A stretch of DNA of 15,233 nucleotides, taken from positions 1 through 15,233 of the forward strand of contig CAZTYW010000050.1 of NCBI GenBank assembly GCA_964617695.1, in the 5' to 3' direction. This document shows, piece by piece, positions 6,832 to 13,152 of the stretch. The DNA comes from CAZTYW01 sp964617695 (GTDB taxonomy: Bacteria; Chloroflexota; Dehalococcoidia; UBA2247; RBG-13-53-26). Within the stretch, counting starts at the first letter, position 1, and every line of letters begins with the position of its first letter. Both the position numbers and the translations under genes were made by a program. The notes under the pieces were generated by a model. That model ran no database searches, was not told the DNA's origin, and saw nothing but the letters and a program-made list of their open reading frames with translations.

Positions 6832-7353
6832 TCAACTCGTGGGGACGGCTTTCTCGGGCCATGAAGCCAGGTGGAGTACGGTGGTGCCTTCATGGTCGAC
6901 CAGACTGGCGAAGACCTCAGCCGTTCTCGCACTGGCGGGCGCGTAGGTCACCAGGTACAGTTCTCCAAATGTCGTCAGCGCTGTCGACAGGGTAGCCAGG
7001 TACTCGACCGGACCGTACTTCGGATGTTCGTACCTGTAGTGCTCGCTGTTGGCGTAGTAGTCGTCCTGTTCGAAGTGGGTCCGTTGCCAGAATTGCCTGA
7101 ACAGGGGGTACTTGCGCAACTGCGAAAGGGTGCGGACGAAATAGTCAGTGAACCTGTATCGTAGCGTGATGTACCTGAAGAACCCCATGTTATAGACCGC
7201 TGACCTGCTCCATTGGTGGCCCAAGATGTGAGGGAAGGTCGACTCAGGAGCGAATACGACCCGCATCACGTTGAAGCCGGCTGGCTCAGTTGCGGCAGCC
7301 CTGGGTTTGGAAAGACGGTGGTTTTGTTGTATAGTGCCAGTACGGTCATTCAT
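6832..7353 (-). CDS. Orphan MmyB-like ligand-binding domain fragment, no HTH
   Basis: The encoded 173 residues resemble the C-terminal ligand-binding domain of MmyB-like XRE-family transcription regulators. Points of likeness are F-N-V-M-R-V-V-F-A-P at 27-36, the block Y-P-L-F-R-Q-F-W-Q-R (typical P-x-F-x-x-x-W), Y-E-H-P-K-Y-G-P-V-E-Y and the end Y-L-V-T-Y-A-P-A-S. The usual N-terminal HTH domain (about 70 residues) and the first part of the ligand domain are missing. Upstream of about residue 26 the sequence looks unrelated and runs into the divergent NIL gene. No good ribosome site precedes either ATG (7353 or 7266), and a promoter for the NIL gene lies inside the 5' end. It is either a 5'-truncated relic or an HTH-less regulator. 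The family call is moderate, expression uncertain. Confidence 0.5.
   Translation of the reverse strand: MNDRTGTIQQNHRLSKPRAAATEPAGFNVMRVVFAPESTFPHILGHQWSRSAVYNMGFFRYITLRYRFTDYFVRTLSQLRKYPLFRQFWQRTHFEQDDYYANSEHYRYEHPKYGPVEYLATLSTALTTFGELYLVTYAPASARTAEVFASLVDHEGTTVLHLASWPEKAVPTS
7307..7335 (+). promoter_or_regulatory. Promoter of the NIL-domain gene
   Basis: TTGGAA (7307-7312, four of six) and TATAGT (7330-7335, five of six) are separated by exactly 17 bases. Transcription would start near 7342, with the ribosome site at 7364-7368 and the start at 7378. The promoter lies within the start of the oppositely oriented MmyB-like fragment. Confidence 0.5.
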
Positions 7354-7377
7354 GCTTGATCTTGGAGGGACTTGCAG

Positions 7378-7614
7378 GTGAAGCGCTGTGTCAGGTTTAC
7401 TTTCTCCCCTGAGGTAGTTGCGGAGCCGATAATCCACAACCTGGGCATGCAGTTCAGGCTGCTGACCAACATCCGCCGTGCCAACATCACCGAGGAGGGC
7501 GGCTGGGCGGTGGTGGAGTTGGAGGGCGAAGATAAGGACGTCGAGCAGGGTATTGCCTGGGCGACCAGCAAAGGGGTGAGAGTCGAACCTGCCGACGACC
7601 TGATGACAGGCTAG
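7378..7614 (+). CDS. Stand-alone NIL-domain protein
   Basis: A 78-residue protein made of a single NIL domain, the small ACT-like fold first seen at the C-terminus of MetN-type methionine ABC ATPases, where it senses substrate. The pattern M-K-R-C-V-R-F-T-F at the start, E-P-I-I-H-N-L-G, N-I-R-R-A-N-I-T-E-E and G-W-A-V-V-E-L-E-G is typical. No ABC transporter gene is near, so it may act as a free ligand-binding or regulatory subunit, as in other stand-alone copies (inference). GGAGG at 7364-7368 favours GTG at 7378 (nine-base spacing) over TTG at 7372 (three bases). Its TAG stop shares the CTAG palindrome at 7611-7614 with the stop of rtcB on the other strand. Confidence 0.8.
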   Translation: MKRCVRFTFSPEVVAEPIIHNLGMQFRLLTNIRRANITEEGGWAVVELEGEDKDVEQGIAWATSKGVRVEPADDLMTG

Positions 7615-9068
7615 CCCTTGACCACTCCCATAGGGCCGGCTTTGACCACTTTCCGGCACAGACCTGCCTGGTGGCATACGTCCACCACATCGTCGATGTC
7701 TTTGTATGCCTCCGAGGCCTCTTCAGCCAGACCCCCCCTGCTTGCTGCCCTGACCAGTATGCCTCGCGAGGCCAGTTCTCTGGCTACGTCTGCGTCCCGC
7801 AGGGCGCGCCTGGCGGCGTGGCGGCTCTTCACTCTGCCTGCTCCGTGGCATACAGAGCCGAAAGACTCCCTGATGGCTACGTCGGTGCCTACTGCCACGT
7901 AGGAGCGGCGCCCCATGTCTCCCGGAATAAGCACCGGCTGCCCTATGTGGCTGTATCTGGGCGGTATGTCAGGGTGGCCGGGAGGAAAGGCACGCGTGGC
8001 TCCCTTGCGATGCACGCAGAGATCGAGTCTCTTACCGTCGACCTGGTAGCTTTCCAGCTTGGCTATGTTGTGTGCCACGTCGTAGACCATCTCCAGCCCG
8101 ATATTCTGCAGGCTCTTGCCGAAGACTCTCATGAAGCATTCCCTGGCCCAGTGGGTGATGCACTGCCTGTTGGCCCAGGCGTAGTTGGCAGCGCAGGCCA
8201 TGGCGGCCAGGTACTCCTGTCCCTCCGGTGACCTGACCGGGGTGCAGGCCAGCTCCCGGTCGGGGATGTCGATTCCGTACTTCATCATTGCCTGCCGCAT
8301 GACCCTGACGTAGTCGTCGCATACCTGGTGCCCCAGACCCCGGCTGCCCGTATGTATGAGGAGCAGCACCTGTCCGACCTCTTCAATTCCCATGCTTCTG
8401 GCGATGTCAGGTTCGTAGATTTCCTGTACCACCTCCACTTCAAGGAAGTGGTTGCCGGAGCCCAGCGTCCCCGACTGGGGCGAACCGCGCTCCTTGGCCT
8501 TCAGGCTTACCTTGGCCGGGTCGGCTCCGCTGAGGCAACCCCCCTCCTCGGTCACCTCCAGGTCGTCCTCGGTGCCGAATCCTCGCTTCACAGCCCAGCG
8601 GGCGCCTTGAGACAGGATATCACTCATCTCCTTCTTGCCTGCCCGTATCTTGCCCGTGGAGCCGACTCCGGAAGGGACGTTAACGTATAGCTGATGCAGC
8701 AGCTCTTCCAGCCTGGCCCTCACCTCGGGCTGGCGCAGGTTAGTGCGCAAGAGCCGCACGCCGCAGTTGATGTCGTATCCCACGCCGCCGGGAGAGACCA
8801 CCCCGTCTTCCACCCGGGTGGCTGCCACCCCTCCTATGGGAAAGCCGTAGCCCCAGTGGATGTCCGGCATGGCCATAGAGTGGCCCACGATGCCCGGCAG
8901 GAAGGCCACATTGGCCACCTGCTCCAGTGCCTGTTCCTGCCGCATGGTCTGCAGCATGTCCTCGCGGGCGTAGATCAGTCCGGGGACTCTCATCCCGGGC
9001 TTGTAGCTTCTGGGTATCTCCCAGCGGTAGTCGTCGATCCTGTTCAGCGGTCCGTCCCAGCTTGCCAT
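7611..9068 (-). CDS. rtcB: RNA-splicing ligase RtcB
   Basis: Predicted GTP- and Mn-dependent RNA ligase that joins 2',3'-cyclic phosphate or 3'-phosphate ends to 5'-OH ends, in RNA repair or tRNA splicing; 485 residues, normal length. The metal and catalytic residues are present: D99 and C102 in Y-D-I-N-C-G-V-R, H207 in S-G-N-H-F-L-E, H239 in H-T-G-S-R-G-L-G-H, H334 in V-A-H-N, and H408 in C-H-G-A-G-R, the histidine that carries GMP. Archease, its activator, is encoded 12 bases upstream on the same strand. The gene ends exactly at the end of the NIL gene with no room for a terminator, so transcripts of the two must overlap unless they stop inside coding sequence. Confidence 0.97.
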   Translation of the reverse strand: MASWDGPLNRIDDYRWEIPRSYKPGMRVPGLIYAREDMLQTMRQEQALEQVANVAFLPGIVGHSMAMPDIHWGYGFPIGGVAATRVEDGVVSPGGVGYDINCGVRLLRTNLRQPEVRARLEELLHQLYVNVPSGVGSTGKIRAGKKEMSDILSQGARWAVKRGFGTEDDLEVTEEGGCLSGADPAKVSLKAKERGSPQSGTLGSGNHFLEVEVVQEIYEPDIARSMGIEEVGQVLLLIHTGSRGLGHQVCDDYVRVMRQAMMKYGIDIPDRELACTPVRSPEGQEYLAAMACAANYAWANRQCITHWARECFMRVFGKSLQNIGLEMVYDVAHNIAKLESYQVDGKRLDLCVHRKGATRAFPPGHPDIPPRYSHIGQPVLIPGDMGRRSYVAVGTDVAIRESFGSVCHGAGRVKSRHAARRALRDADVARELASRGILVRAASRGGLAEEASEAYKDIDDVVDVCHQAGLCRKVVKAGPMGVVKG

Positions 9069-9080
9069 CTTGCTTCCCGT

Positions 9081-9494
9081 CTACGTGTCGAAGATCACCC
9101 TGATGCTGTATTCATCGTTCTTGTCGACCTTCAGCATGTGATAGGTGGCCGCCTTCACCCCTGCCTGGAAGTCATGCCGGGAGGCGTCTATCTGCTCGCC
9201 ATAGGCTTCGGCTTGAAGACTGGTCTCATCAAGTTCCAGGATCTCGAACCTGCTGAAAATCGTCCTGTCGACCTCAAATGCATAGATGAGTTCGTTGAGC
9301 CAGGCGACCACCAGGCTTTCCTCATCCGGCGCTTCGACCTCGACCTGACGGCAGACCTCCTCCCTTACGTCTTCCAGATCAATCATCAAGCTGAACATAG
9401 CGTAGGCTGCGTTTACCAGTGCCTCCTTGAAGTCCGCCCCGTAGGCCACGATGCCCGTGTCAGCCGTGTGCTCGATAATGTCGAACCTTTTCAT
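9081..9494 (-). CDS. Archease, RtcB activator
   Basis: Predicted archease of 137 residues, the protein that speeds RtcB guanylylation and multiple turnover. It begins M-K-R-F-D-I-I-E-H-T-A-D12-T-G, with the conserved acidic metal site D12, has G-V-K-A-A-T-Y-H at 112-119, and ends R-V-I-F-D136-T with the second conserved aspartate. The frame is open for 25 more codons upstream, but that part is not archease-like, and AGGA lies just before the ATG chosen here. It is transcribed directly ahead of rtcB with a 12-base gap, the usual pairing in archaea and many bacteria. Confidence 0.95.
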   Translation of the reverse strand: MKRFDIIEHTADTGIVAYGADFKEALVNAAYAMFSLMIDLEDVREEVCRQVEVEAPDEESLVVAWLNELIYAFEVDRTIFSRFEILELDETSLQAEAYGEQIDASRHDFQAGVKAATYHMLKVDKNDEYSIRVIFDT

Positions 9495-9593
9495 TGTCCT
9501 GGGATAGCTGGGGTGAGGGTTAGAGGCAACAACGCCTCGGCCCCCTAATTCTATGCCATGAGTTGTCAAAAGGGAAGGGGCGTCTGTGGCCGA

Positions 9594-10415
9594 TCAGAGG
9601 GGTTGTTTCGCATTCCTGCATCCCGCCGGCATCTGGCGGGGCGAGCCCACCCTACGGATGCTCAGGCTCTGGATGTCCAGCACCATGCTCCACTTTATCA
9701 CCCACTCGGCGTCCATACGGGCCAGCCTTTTCTTCTTCAGGTTTTGTCTCATGATCCAGAGCACGTCCTTGTCATCGCTCTGGAGCCATTTCTCCATTCG
9801 CTTCTTGCCCTCGTCGGGCAGTGCGGTGACGGCGACGCTCCAGCAGTAGCCCAGCCCCTGGCGCAGCGCCTGGAACTCGTCGCTCCGTCTGTACTTGACC
9901 TGGCGTATTGAGGCTGTTATGTCATCAAGCACCTGCACAGCCCTCTCAGCGTGTTCCCGCTGTCGCAACTGGTCTGGCTCGCACAGGGCGGCGGCAGCAG
10001 CCCTCTGCTCCAGCATATTCCCTCTGCTCCATTCCTCCATCTCCTGCAGCAGCGAGTCCATATTCACCCGGCCCAGGCGCTGCAATGCCATTGCCACCGC
10101 CTGGCGAATGCGCCAGCGGGGATCGCAGGCGTGGGAGCGTAGTCTCTCCAGGACTTCCGCCTCCCCTTCGGAGAGCAGTCTACCCAATCCGAGGATCCCG
10201 CAGAAGGCCAGGAACTCGTGGGGAGAGTTGGTGGGGGCCGTGGTGGCATCCCGGGCAAGGTAACGTTCAAAGGTCTCCCTGCTGCCCTCTTCGGCTACCG
10301 CCTGCGCCAGCTCAATGTTTGCGCGGGGACCGGGCAGTCCGGATTCCTGAAGCGGGAAGGAGTCCCAGTCATCCAGGGTTCTCAGCGTTCGCCGGTATTG
10401 GTCTACCTTGCCCAT
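9594..10415 (-). CDS. HEAT-repeat protein of unknown role
   Basis: A 273-residue soluble, helix-rich protein with HEAT-like repeats. The clearest is C97-D-P-R-W-R-I-R-Q-A-V-A-M-A-L-Q-R-L-G, followed by helical pairs with E-x-R-A-A-A-A-A-L, and a last repeat-like unit S-D-D-K-D-V-L-W-I-M-R-Q-N-L near 223-236. HEAT arrays usually bind proteins or nucleic acids; nothing points to catalysis. ATG at 10415 with a G-rich site (GGGGG) upstream is preferred to an earlier in-frame start that would overlap the activase gene. The last 20 or so residues (from about 255) lose the repeat pattern and are encoded by small palindromes, so the C-terminus may be an added tail. It lies 44 bases after an activase-like ATPase gene and 99 before archease, suggesting co-transcription. 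Its partner is unknown. Confidence 0.72.
   Translation of the reverse strand: MGKVDQYRRTLRTLDDWDSFPLQESGLPGPRANIELAQAVAEEGSRETFERYLARDATTAPTNSPHEFLAFCGILGLGRLLSEGEAEVLERLRSHACDPRWRIRQAVAMALQRLGRVNMDSLLQEMEEWSRGNMLEQRAAAAALCEPDQLRQREHAERAVQVLDDITASIRQVKYRRSDEFQALRQGLGYCWSVAVTALPDEGKKRMEKWLQSDDKDVLWIMRQNLKKKRLARMDAEWVIKWSMVLDIQSLSIRRVGSPRQMPAGCRNAKQPL
9622..9654. repeat. Two small palindromes inside the tail of the HEAT-repeat gene
   Basis: CCCGCC at 9622-9627 pairs with GGCGGG at 9635-9640, and GGGC/GCCC with a two-base loop follows at about 9638-9647, next to a GTAGGGTGGG-type sequence on the - strand. Such strings often belong to dispersed intergenic repeats; here they encode the unstructured C-terminal tail. 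There is no T-run, so it is not a terminator. Confidence 0.35.
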
Positions 10416-10459
10416 TGTTGCCCCCAAAGAACCGCACAACGCCGCACGTCTACCGGGAG

Positions 10460-11242
10460 TCACTGCCTGGCGGCTTTGTCGGCGGCGAAGAGGGCCGCAC
10501 CGATGGCACCGATCATCTGGGGGTCTTCCGGGAACCGCACCAGCTTCGTTTCCAGCGCCCGCTCGAGACAGTCAACTACGCCGACGTTCTTGGCAATTCC
10601 GCCGGTAATGCCGACGTCATTTACGACCCCCAGGTCGTTCACCAGGTGCAGAATGTAGCGTGCCGCGATATGGTTGACGCCGGCAGCGATGTCAGCGCTG
10701 TTCCGTCCTTCCAGGACCAGGTACCTGATCTCGATTTCCGCCAGGACACAGCAGGGCTTTTGCAGTTGGACAGGGTCGGACGCCTGGAGCGAGAGCGGGC
10801 CGAGCTGGGAGACGTCAACGCCGAGACTCTCGGCCATAAGGTCCAGGGCCCTGCCCGTTCCGGCGGCGCATTTCAGGTTCATGCGGAAGTCTTCCAGAAT
10901 GCCGTTCTCGTTGACCCTGATGGCCTTGCAGTCCTGTCCCCCGCCGTCTATGACGGTCCTGATGGTCGGGGCGAGCCACCTGGCGCCTCTGCCGTGGCAC
11001 GAGATCTCGCTAACGTTGTCATTGGCAAAGGGTATTATGTTGCGGCCGTAGCCGGTGCTGAGGCAGTAGGCAATATCCCCGTAGGAGAGCCCCAGCCTGC
11101 CGAGCAGACTGCCCATGACCTCGGTGGCCGAGTCGATGGCTCTGGCTCTCGCCTGGATGATCTCAGAACCCAGGACGGCGCCGTCCTTCATGACCACGGC
11201 CTTGGCGGTCACGGCGCCAACATCACACCCGGCAACAATCAT
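10460..11242 (-). CDS. CoA-dehydratase/benzoyl-CoA-reductase type activase (BadF/BadG/HgdC family), canonical member
   Basis: Predicted ASKHA-fold ATPase that, in relatives, drives low-potential electrons from a shared [4Fe-4S] cluster into a 2-hydroxyacyl-CoA dehydratase or benzoyl-CoA reductase. 260 residues, as in HgdC. Phosphate-1 motif G-C-D-V-G-A-V-T-A-K at 5-14, S-T-G-Y-G-R at 62-67, phosphate-2 D99-G-G-G-Q-D104, cluster cysteines C125 (K-C-A-A-G-T-G) and C164/C165 (P-C-C-V-L-A-E), adenosine motif G-G-I-A-K-N at 214-219. All key positions are present; the second cysteine motif is less typical than the usual C-x-V-F-A-E-S-E. It lies 58 bases after a second, more diverged activase gene. 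No dehydratase or reductase subunit genes are in the window, so the electron acceptor is unknown. Confidence 0.88.
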   Translation of the reverse strand: MIVAGCDVGAVTAKAVVMKDGAVLGSEIIQARARAIDSATEVMGSLLGRLGLSYGDIAYCLSTGYGRNIIPFANDNVSEISCHGRGARWLAPTIRTVIDGGGQDCKAIRVNENGILEDFRMNLKCAAGTGRALDLMAESLGVDVSQLGPLSLQASDPVQLQKPCCVLAEIEIRYLVLEGRNSADIAAGVNHIAARYILHLVNDLGVVNDVGITGGIAKNVGVVDCLERALETKLVRFPEDPQMIGAIGAALFAADKAARQ

Positions 11243-11300
11243 TCTCTTGCTGTCCTCAGCCTGACGGGAATGTGGGCACTCCCGACCTGGGCCCTGAATT

Positions 11301-12200
11301 TCATTTTGAAGCAGGCCATCCCTCTCCTGCCTTCAGGGCGGCGCCGTAGGCCCCCACGATCTGGGGGTCGACTCCGGCAAGTCCGGCCGGCCTCAACCCA
11401 GACCTCTGCTCAAGGTCCCTGATCACGATGCTGTTCTTGGCCACGCCCCCGGTCATGGCCACTTCCGTATCTTGGCTTATCCTTCTTACCTGAGCAGCTA
11501 TCTTGGCTGCCACCGCGGCGGCGATGCCGGCGAAGATATCCAGTCTATCAGCCCCATCGTTGACCAGAGAGACGACCTCACTCTCGGCGAACACGACGCA
11601 CTGACTGGTGACGCGAAGAGGGTTCTTTGAGGCAAGCGAAGCCCGCACCAGCTCATCAAGCGGCATTTCGAGCGCCCTGGCCATGATCTCGATGAAGATA
11701 CCCGTCGCGGCGGCACACTTATCTGTGATGGCAGACTCGGATATGTCCCCATTGTCGTCGATCAGAAAGGCGGTGAAGCTGTGTCCTCCAACGTCGACCA
11801 CGGTCCTTATCCCGGGATTGAGTTCCCTGACGGCCCGGTGAAGACAGAGTGTGTCCGGAATGACTGCATCCGCGTAGGGGACGACCTTGCCGCCAAAGCC
11901 GGTGGCCAGGCAACGTTCCACCTGTTCCCTGGCCAGGCCGGCCCTGGCCAGAGCCCTATCCATCACTTCGACTGCTGCCTGTTGAGGATGGTTCTTGTAG
12001 GGGAGGACGTCAGATGCGACGATATCCCTGTCTTCGACAATGACTGCCTTCGCAGCCACAATCCCCAGGTCGCATCCGGCGTACGTGACTCCCTGCTGCT
12101 TCGCCTTATGGGACTCTGCAAAGGCAGTGTGCGAACGAGTGCTGTTTGGGTGACCAGTCACGGCATGTTGCATTCTACCAAGCATGGTGGCCAGCGTCAA
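11301..12200 (-). CDS. Second, diverged BadF/BadG/HgdC-type ATPase
   Basis: Same family as the next gene downstream, 299 residues from a TTG at 12200, with an extra N-terminal stretch of about 37 residues before the fold. Present: G42-C-D-L-G-I-V-A-A-K, A-T-G-F-G-G-K at 99-105, cluster cysteines C162 (D-K-C-A-A-A-T-G) and C201 (S-Q-C-V-V-F-A-E-S-E-V), G-G-V-A-K-N at 251-256. Different: phosphate-2 reads D136-V-G-G-H-S instead of D-I-G-G-Q-D, and the glycine in C-A-A-G-T-G is alanine. It may therefore hydrolyse ATP poorly and act as the unequal partner in a heterodimer, as BcrA/BcrD and BadF/BadG do in class I benzoyl-CoA reductase (inference). Starts at 12185, 12173 or 12161 are equally possible, since no good ribosome site is seen. 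The sirtuin gene ends 31 bases upstream. Confidence 0.85.
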   Translation of the reverse strand: MTLATMLGRMQHAVTGHPNSTRSHTAFAESHKAKQQGVTYAGCDLGIVAAKAVIVEDRDIVASDVLPYKNHPQQAAVEVMDRALARAGLAREQVERCLATGFGGKVVPYADAVIPDTLCLHRAVRELNPGIRTVVDVGGHSFTAFLIDDNGDISESAITDKCAAATGIFIEIMARALEMPLDELVRASLASKNPLRVTSQCVVFAESEVVSLVNDGADRLDIFAGIAAAVAAKIAAQVRRISQDTEVAMTGGVAKNSIVIRDLEQRSGLRPAGLAGVDPQIVGAYGAALKAGEGWPASK

Positions 12201-12231
12201 AGATGTGACTCACCACACTATCGCCGAAGGA

Positions 12232-12942
12232 TCAAGGGGTCTCGGCATCCTTCATGAGTCTCTTCAGACGGGCCACTGCTCGGGGCAGCACGACGTCGGT
12301 GCTTTCATCAATAATCAGATGGGCAGCCTGGTCGAGCGGAGTCTCGCCCCTGTTGATAATCACCAGCCTGGCCCCGGACTGAAGTGCCGTCCTGGGCATG
12401 TCGGCAGCCGGCGTGACTACCAGACTGGAGCCGGCAACCACGAACAGGTCACACCTCTGCGAGTGCCAGAATGAGTCCTCCAACTCCTTCCGGGGCAGGG
12501 CCTGACCGAAGTTGACCACGCTGGAGACCAGTCTTCCGCCACAGACGGGGCATTTCGTCCCATCATCGAAGTTGTCCATCAGAAACTCGCATCCGGTACA
12601 GCGAAGCCTGGTCACGTTCCCGTGCAGCTCTGCCAGCAGGTCAGGGCGAATTCCCGATCTCAGATGCAGGTTGTCCACGTTCTGCGAGATGAGGAAAGCC
12701 AGCTTGCCCAGCTTCTGAAGTTCAACGATGGCCATGTGACCGGGGTTGGGCTCGACTGAAGAGAAGTCCCGGGTCGGCGCGGCGAGGCCTTTCTCGCGGC
12801 GGGTCCAGATGCCATCGGGCCCGCGGAAGTCGGGAAGGCCGGACGCCGTGCTGATGCCGGCCCCGGTGAAGACCACCAGGTGCCTGGCTTCGTACACCCA
12901 GCGGGCGAGCTTGTCGATCTGTTGGTCGAGGTCCGGCAGCAC
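12232..12942 (-). CDS. Sir2-family NAD-dependent protein deacylase, SIRT6/7-like
   Basis: Predicted sirtuin that removes acyl groups from lysines using NAD, releasing nicotinamide and O-acyl-ADP-ribose. 236 residues from GTG at 12942, favoured over TTG at 12948 because GGGGAGG lies eight bases before the GTG and only two before the TTG. NAD motif G27-A-G-I-S-T-A-S-G-L-P-D-F-R-G, then Q87-N-V-D-N-L-H, catalytic H107 in E-L-H-G-N, zinc cysteines C115, C118, C131, C134, and G-S-S-L-V-V-T-P-A. The stretches P-D-F-R-G-P-D-G-I-W-T-R-R-E-K-G-L, S-Q-N-V-D-N-L-H-L-R-S-G and N-P-G-H-M-A-I-V-E-L resemble SIRT6/7 more than CobB. It is the first gene of a six-gene - strand run ending in rtcB; its substrate is unknown. 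Confidence 0.92.
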   Translation of the reverse strand: MLPDLDQQIDKLARWVYEARHLVVFTGAGISTASGLPDFRGPDGIWTRREKGLAAPTRDFSSVEPNPGHMAIVELQKLGKLAFLISQNVDNLHLRSGIRPDLLAELHGNVTRLRCTGCEFLMDNFDDGTKCPVCGGRLVSSVVNFGQALPRKELEDSFWHSQRCDLFVVAGSSLVVTPAADMPRTALQSGARLVIINRGETPLDQAAHLIIDESTDVVLPRAVARLKRLMKDAETP

Positions 12943-12987
12943 GGGCAACGCCTCCCCGTAGGTAGCTAGACAGATGTGACCGACTTC

Positions 12988-13016
12988 ATTCTACGTCAGC
13001 AGCTTCTCCCTCACAA
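12988..13016 (-). promoter_or_regulatory. Promoter of the sirtuin-to-rtcB gene run
   Basis: On the - strand TTGTGA (13016-13011, four of six) and TAGAAT (12993-12988, five of six) are separated by exactly 17 bases. Transcription would start near 12981, about 40 bases before the GTG. The divergent guaA promoter uses the same TTGTGA hexamer and the same spacing. Confidence 0.55.
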
Positions 13017-13055
13017 TACATCCGGCGGTGAAGGTTCGAAGACGATCGACAAATG

Positions 13056-13084
13056 TTGTGACAGCAACCTGGTTCTTGTATAAT
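13056..13084 (+). promoter_or_regulatory. Promoter of guaA
   Basis: TTGTGA (13056-13061, four of six) and a perfect TATAAT (13079-13084) with a 17-base spacer. The start point would be near 13091. This places the TTG at 13114 and the ATG at 13153 both within the transcript. The rest of the 12943-13152 gap shows no riboswitch or RNA gene that I recognise. Confidence 0.68.
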
Positions 13085-13152
13085 CTCCGAAAGACCTCCC
13101 CTCGGGAAAGGCTTTGGAAGTCCCTTTCTCAGCGCTGACTACGGCGAACGAC

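Noticed and set aside
9908..11422. 504-codon open frame on the + strand
   Set aside because: Antisense to the HEAT-repeat gene and both ATPase genes, which have clear motifs. The frame has no domain.
13021..13060. A GGTTCGAA string that looks like a tRNA T-loop
   Set aside because: No acceptor, D or anticodon stem can be folded around it, and it lies within a divergent promoter region.
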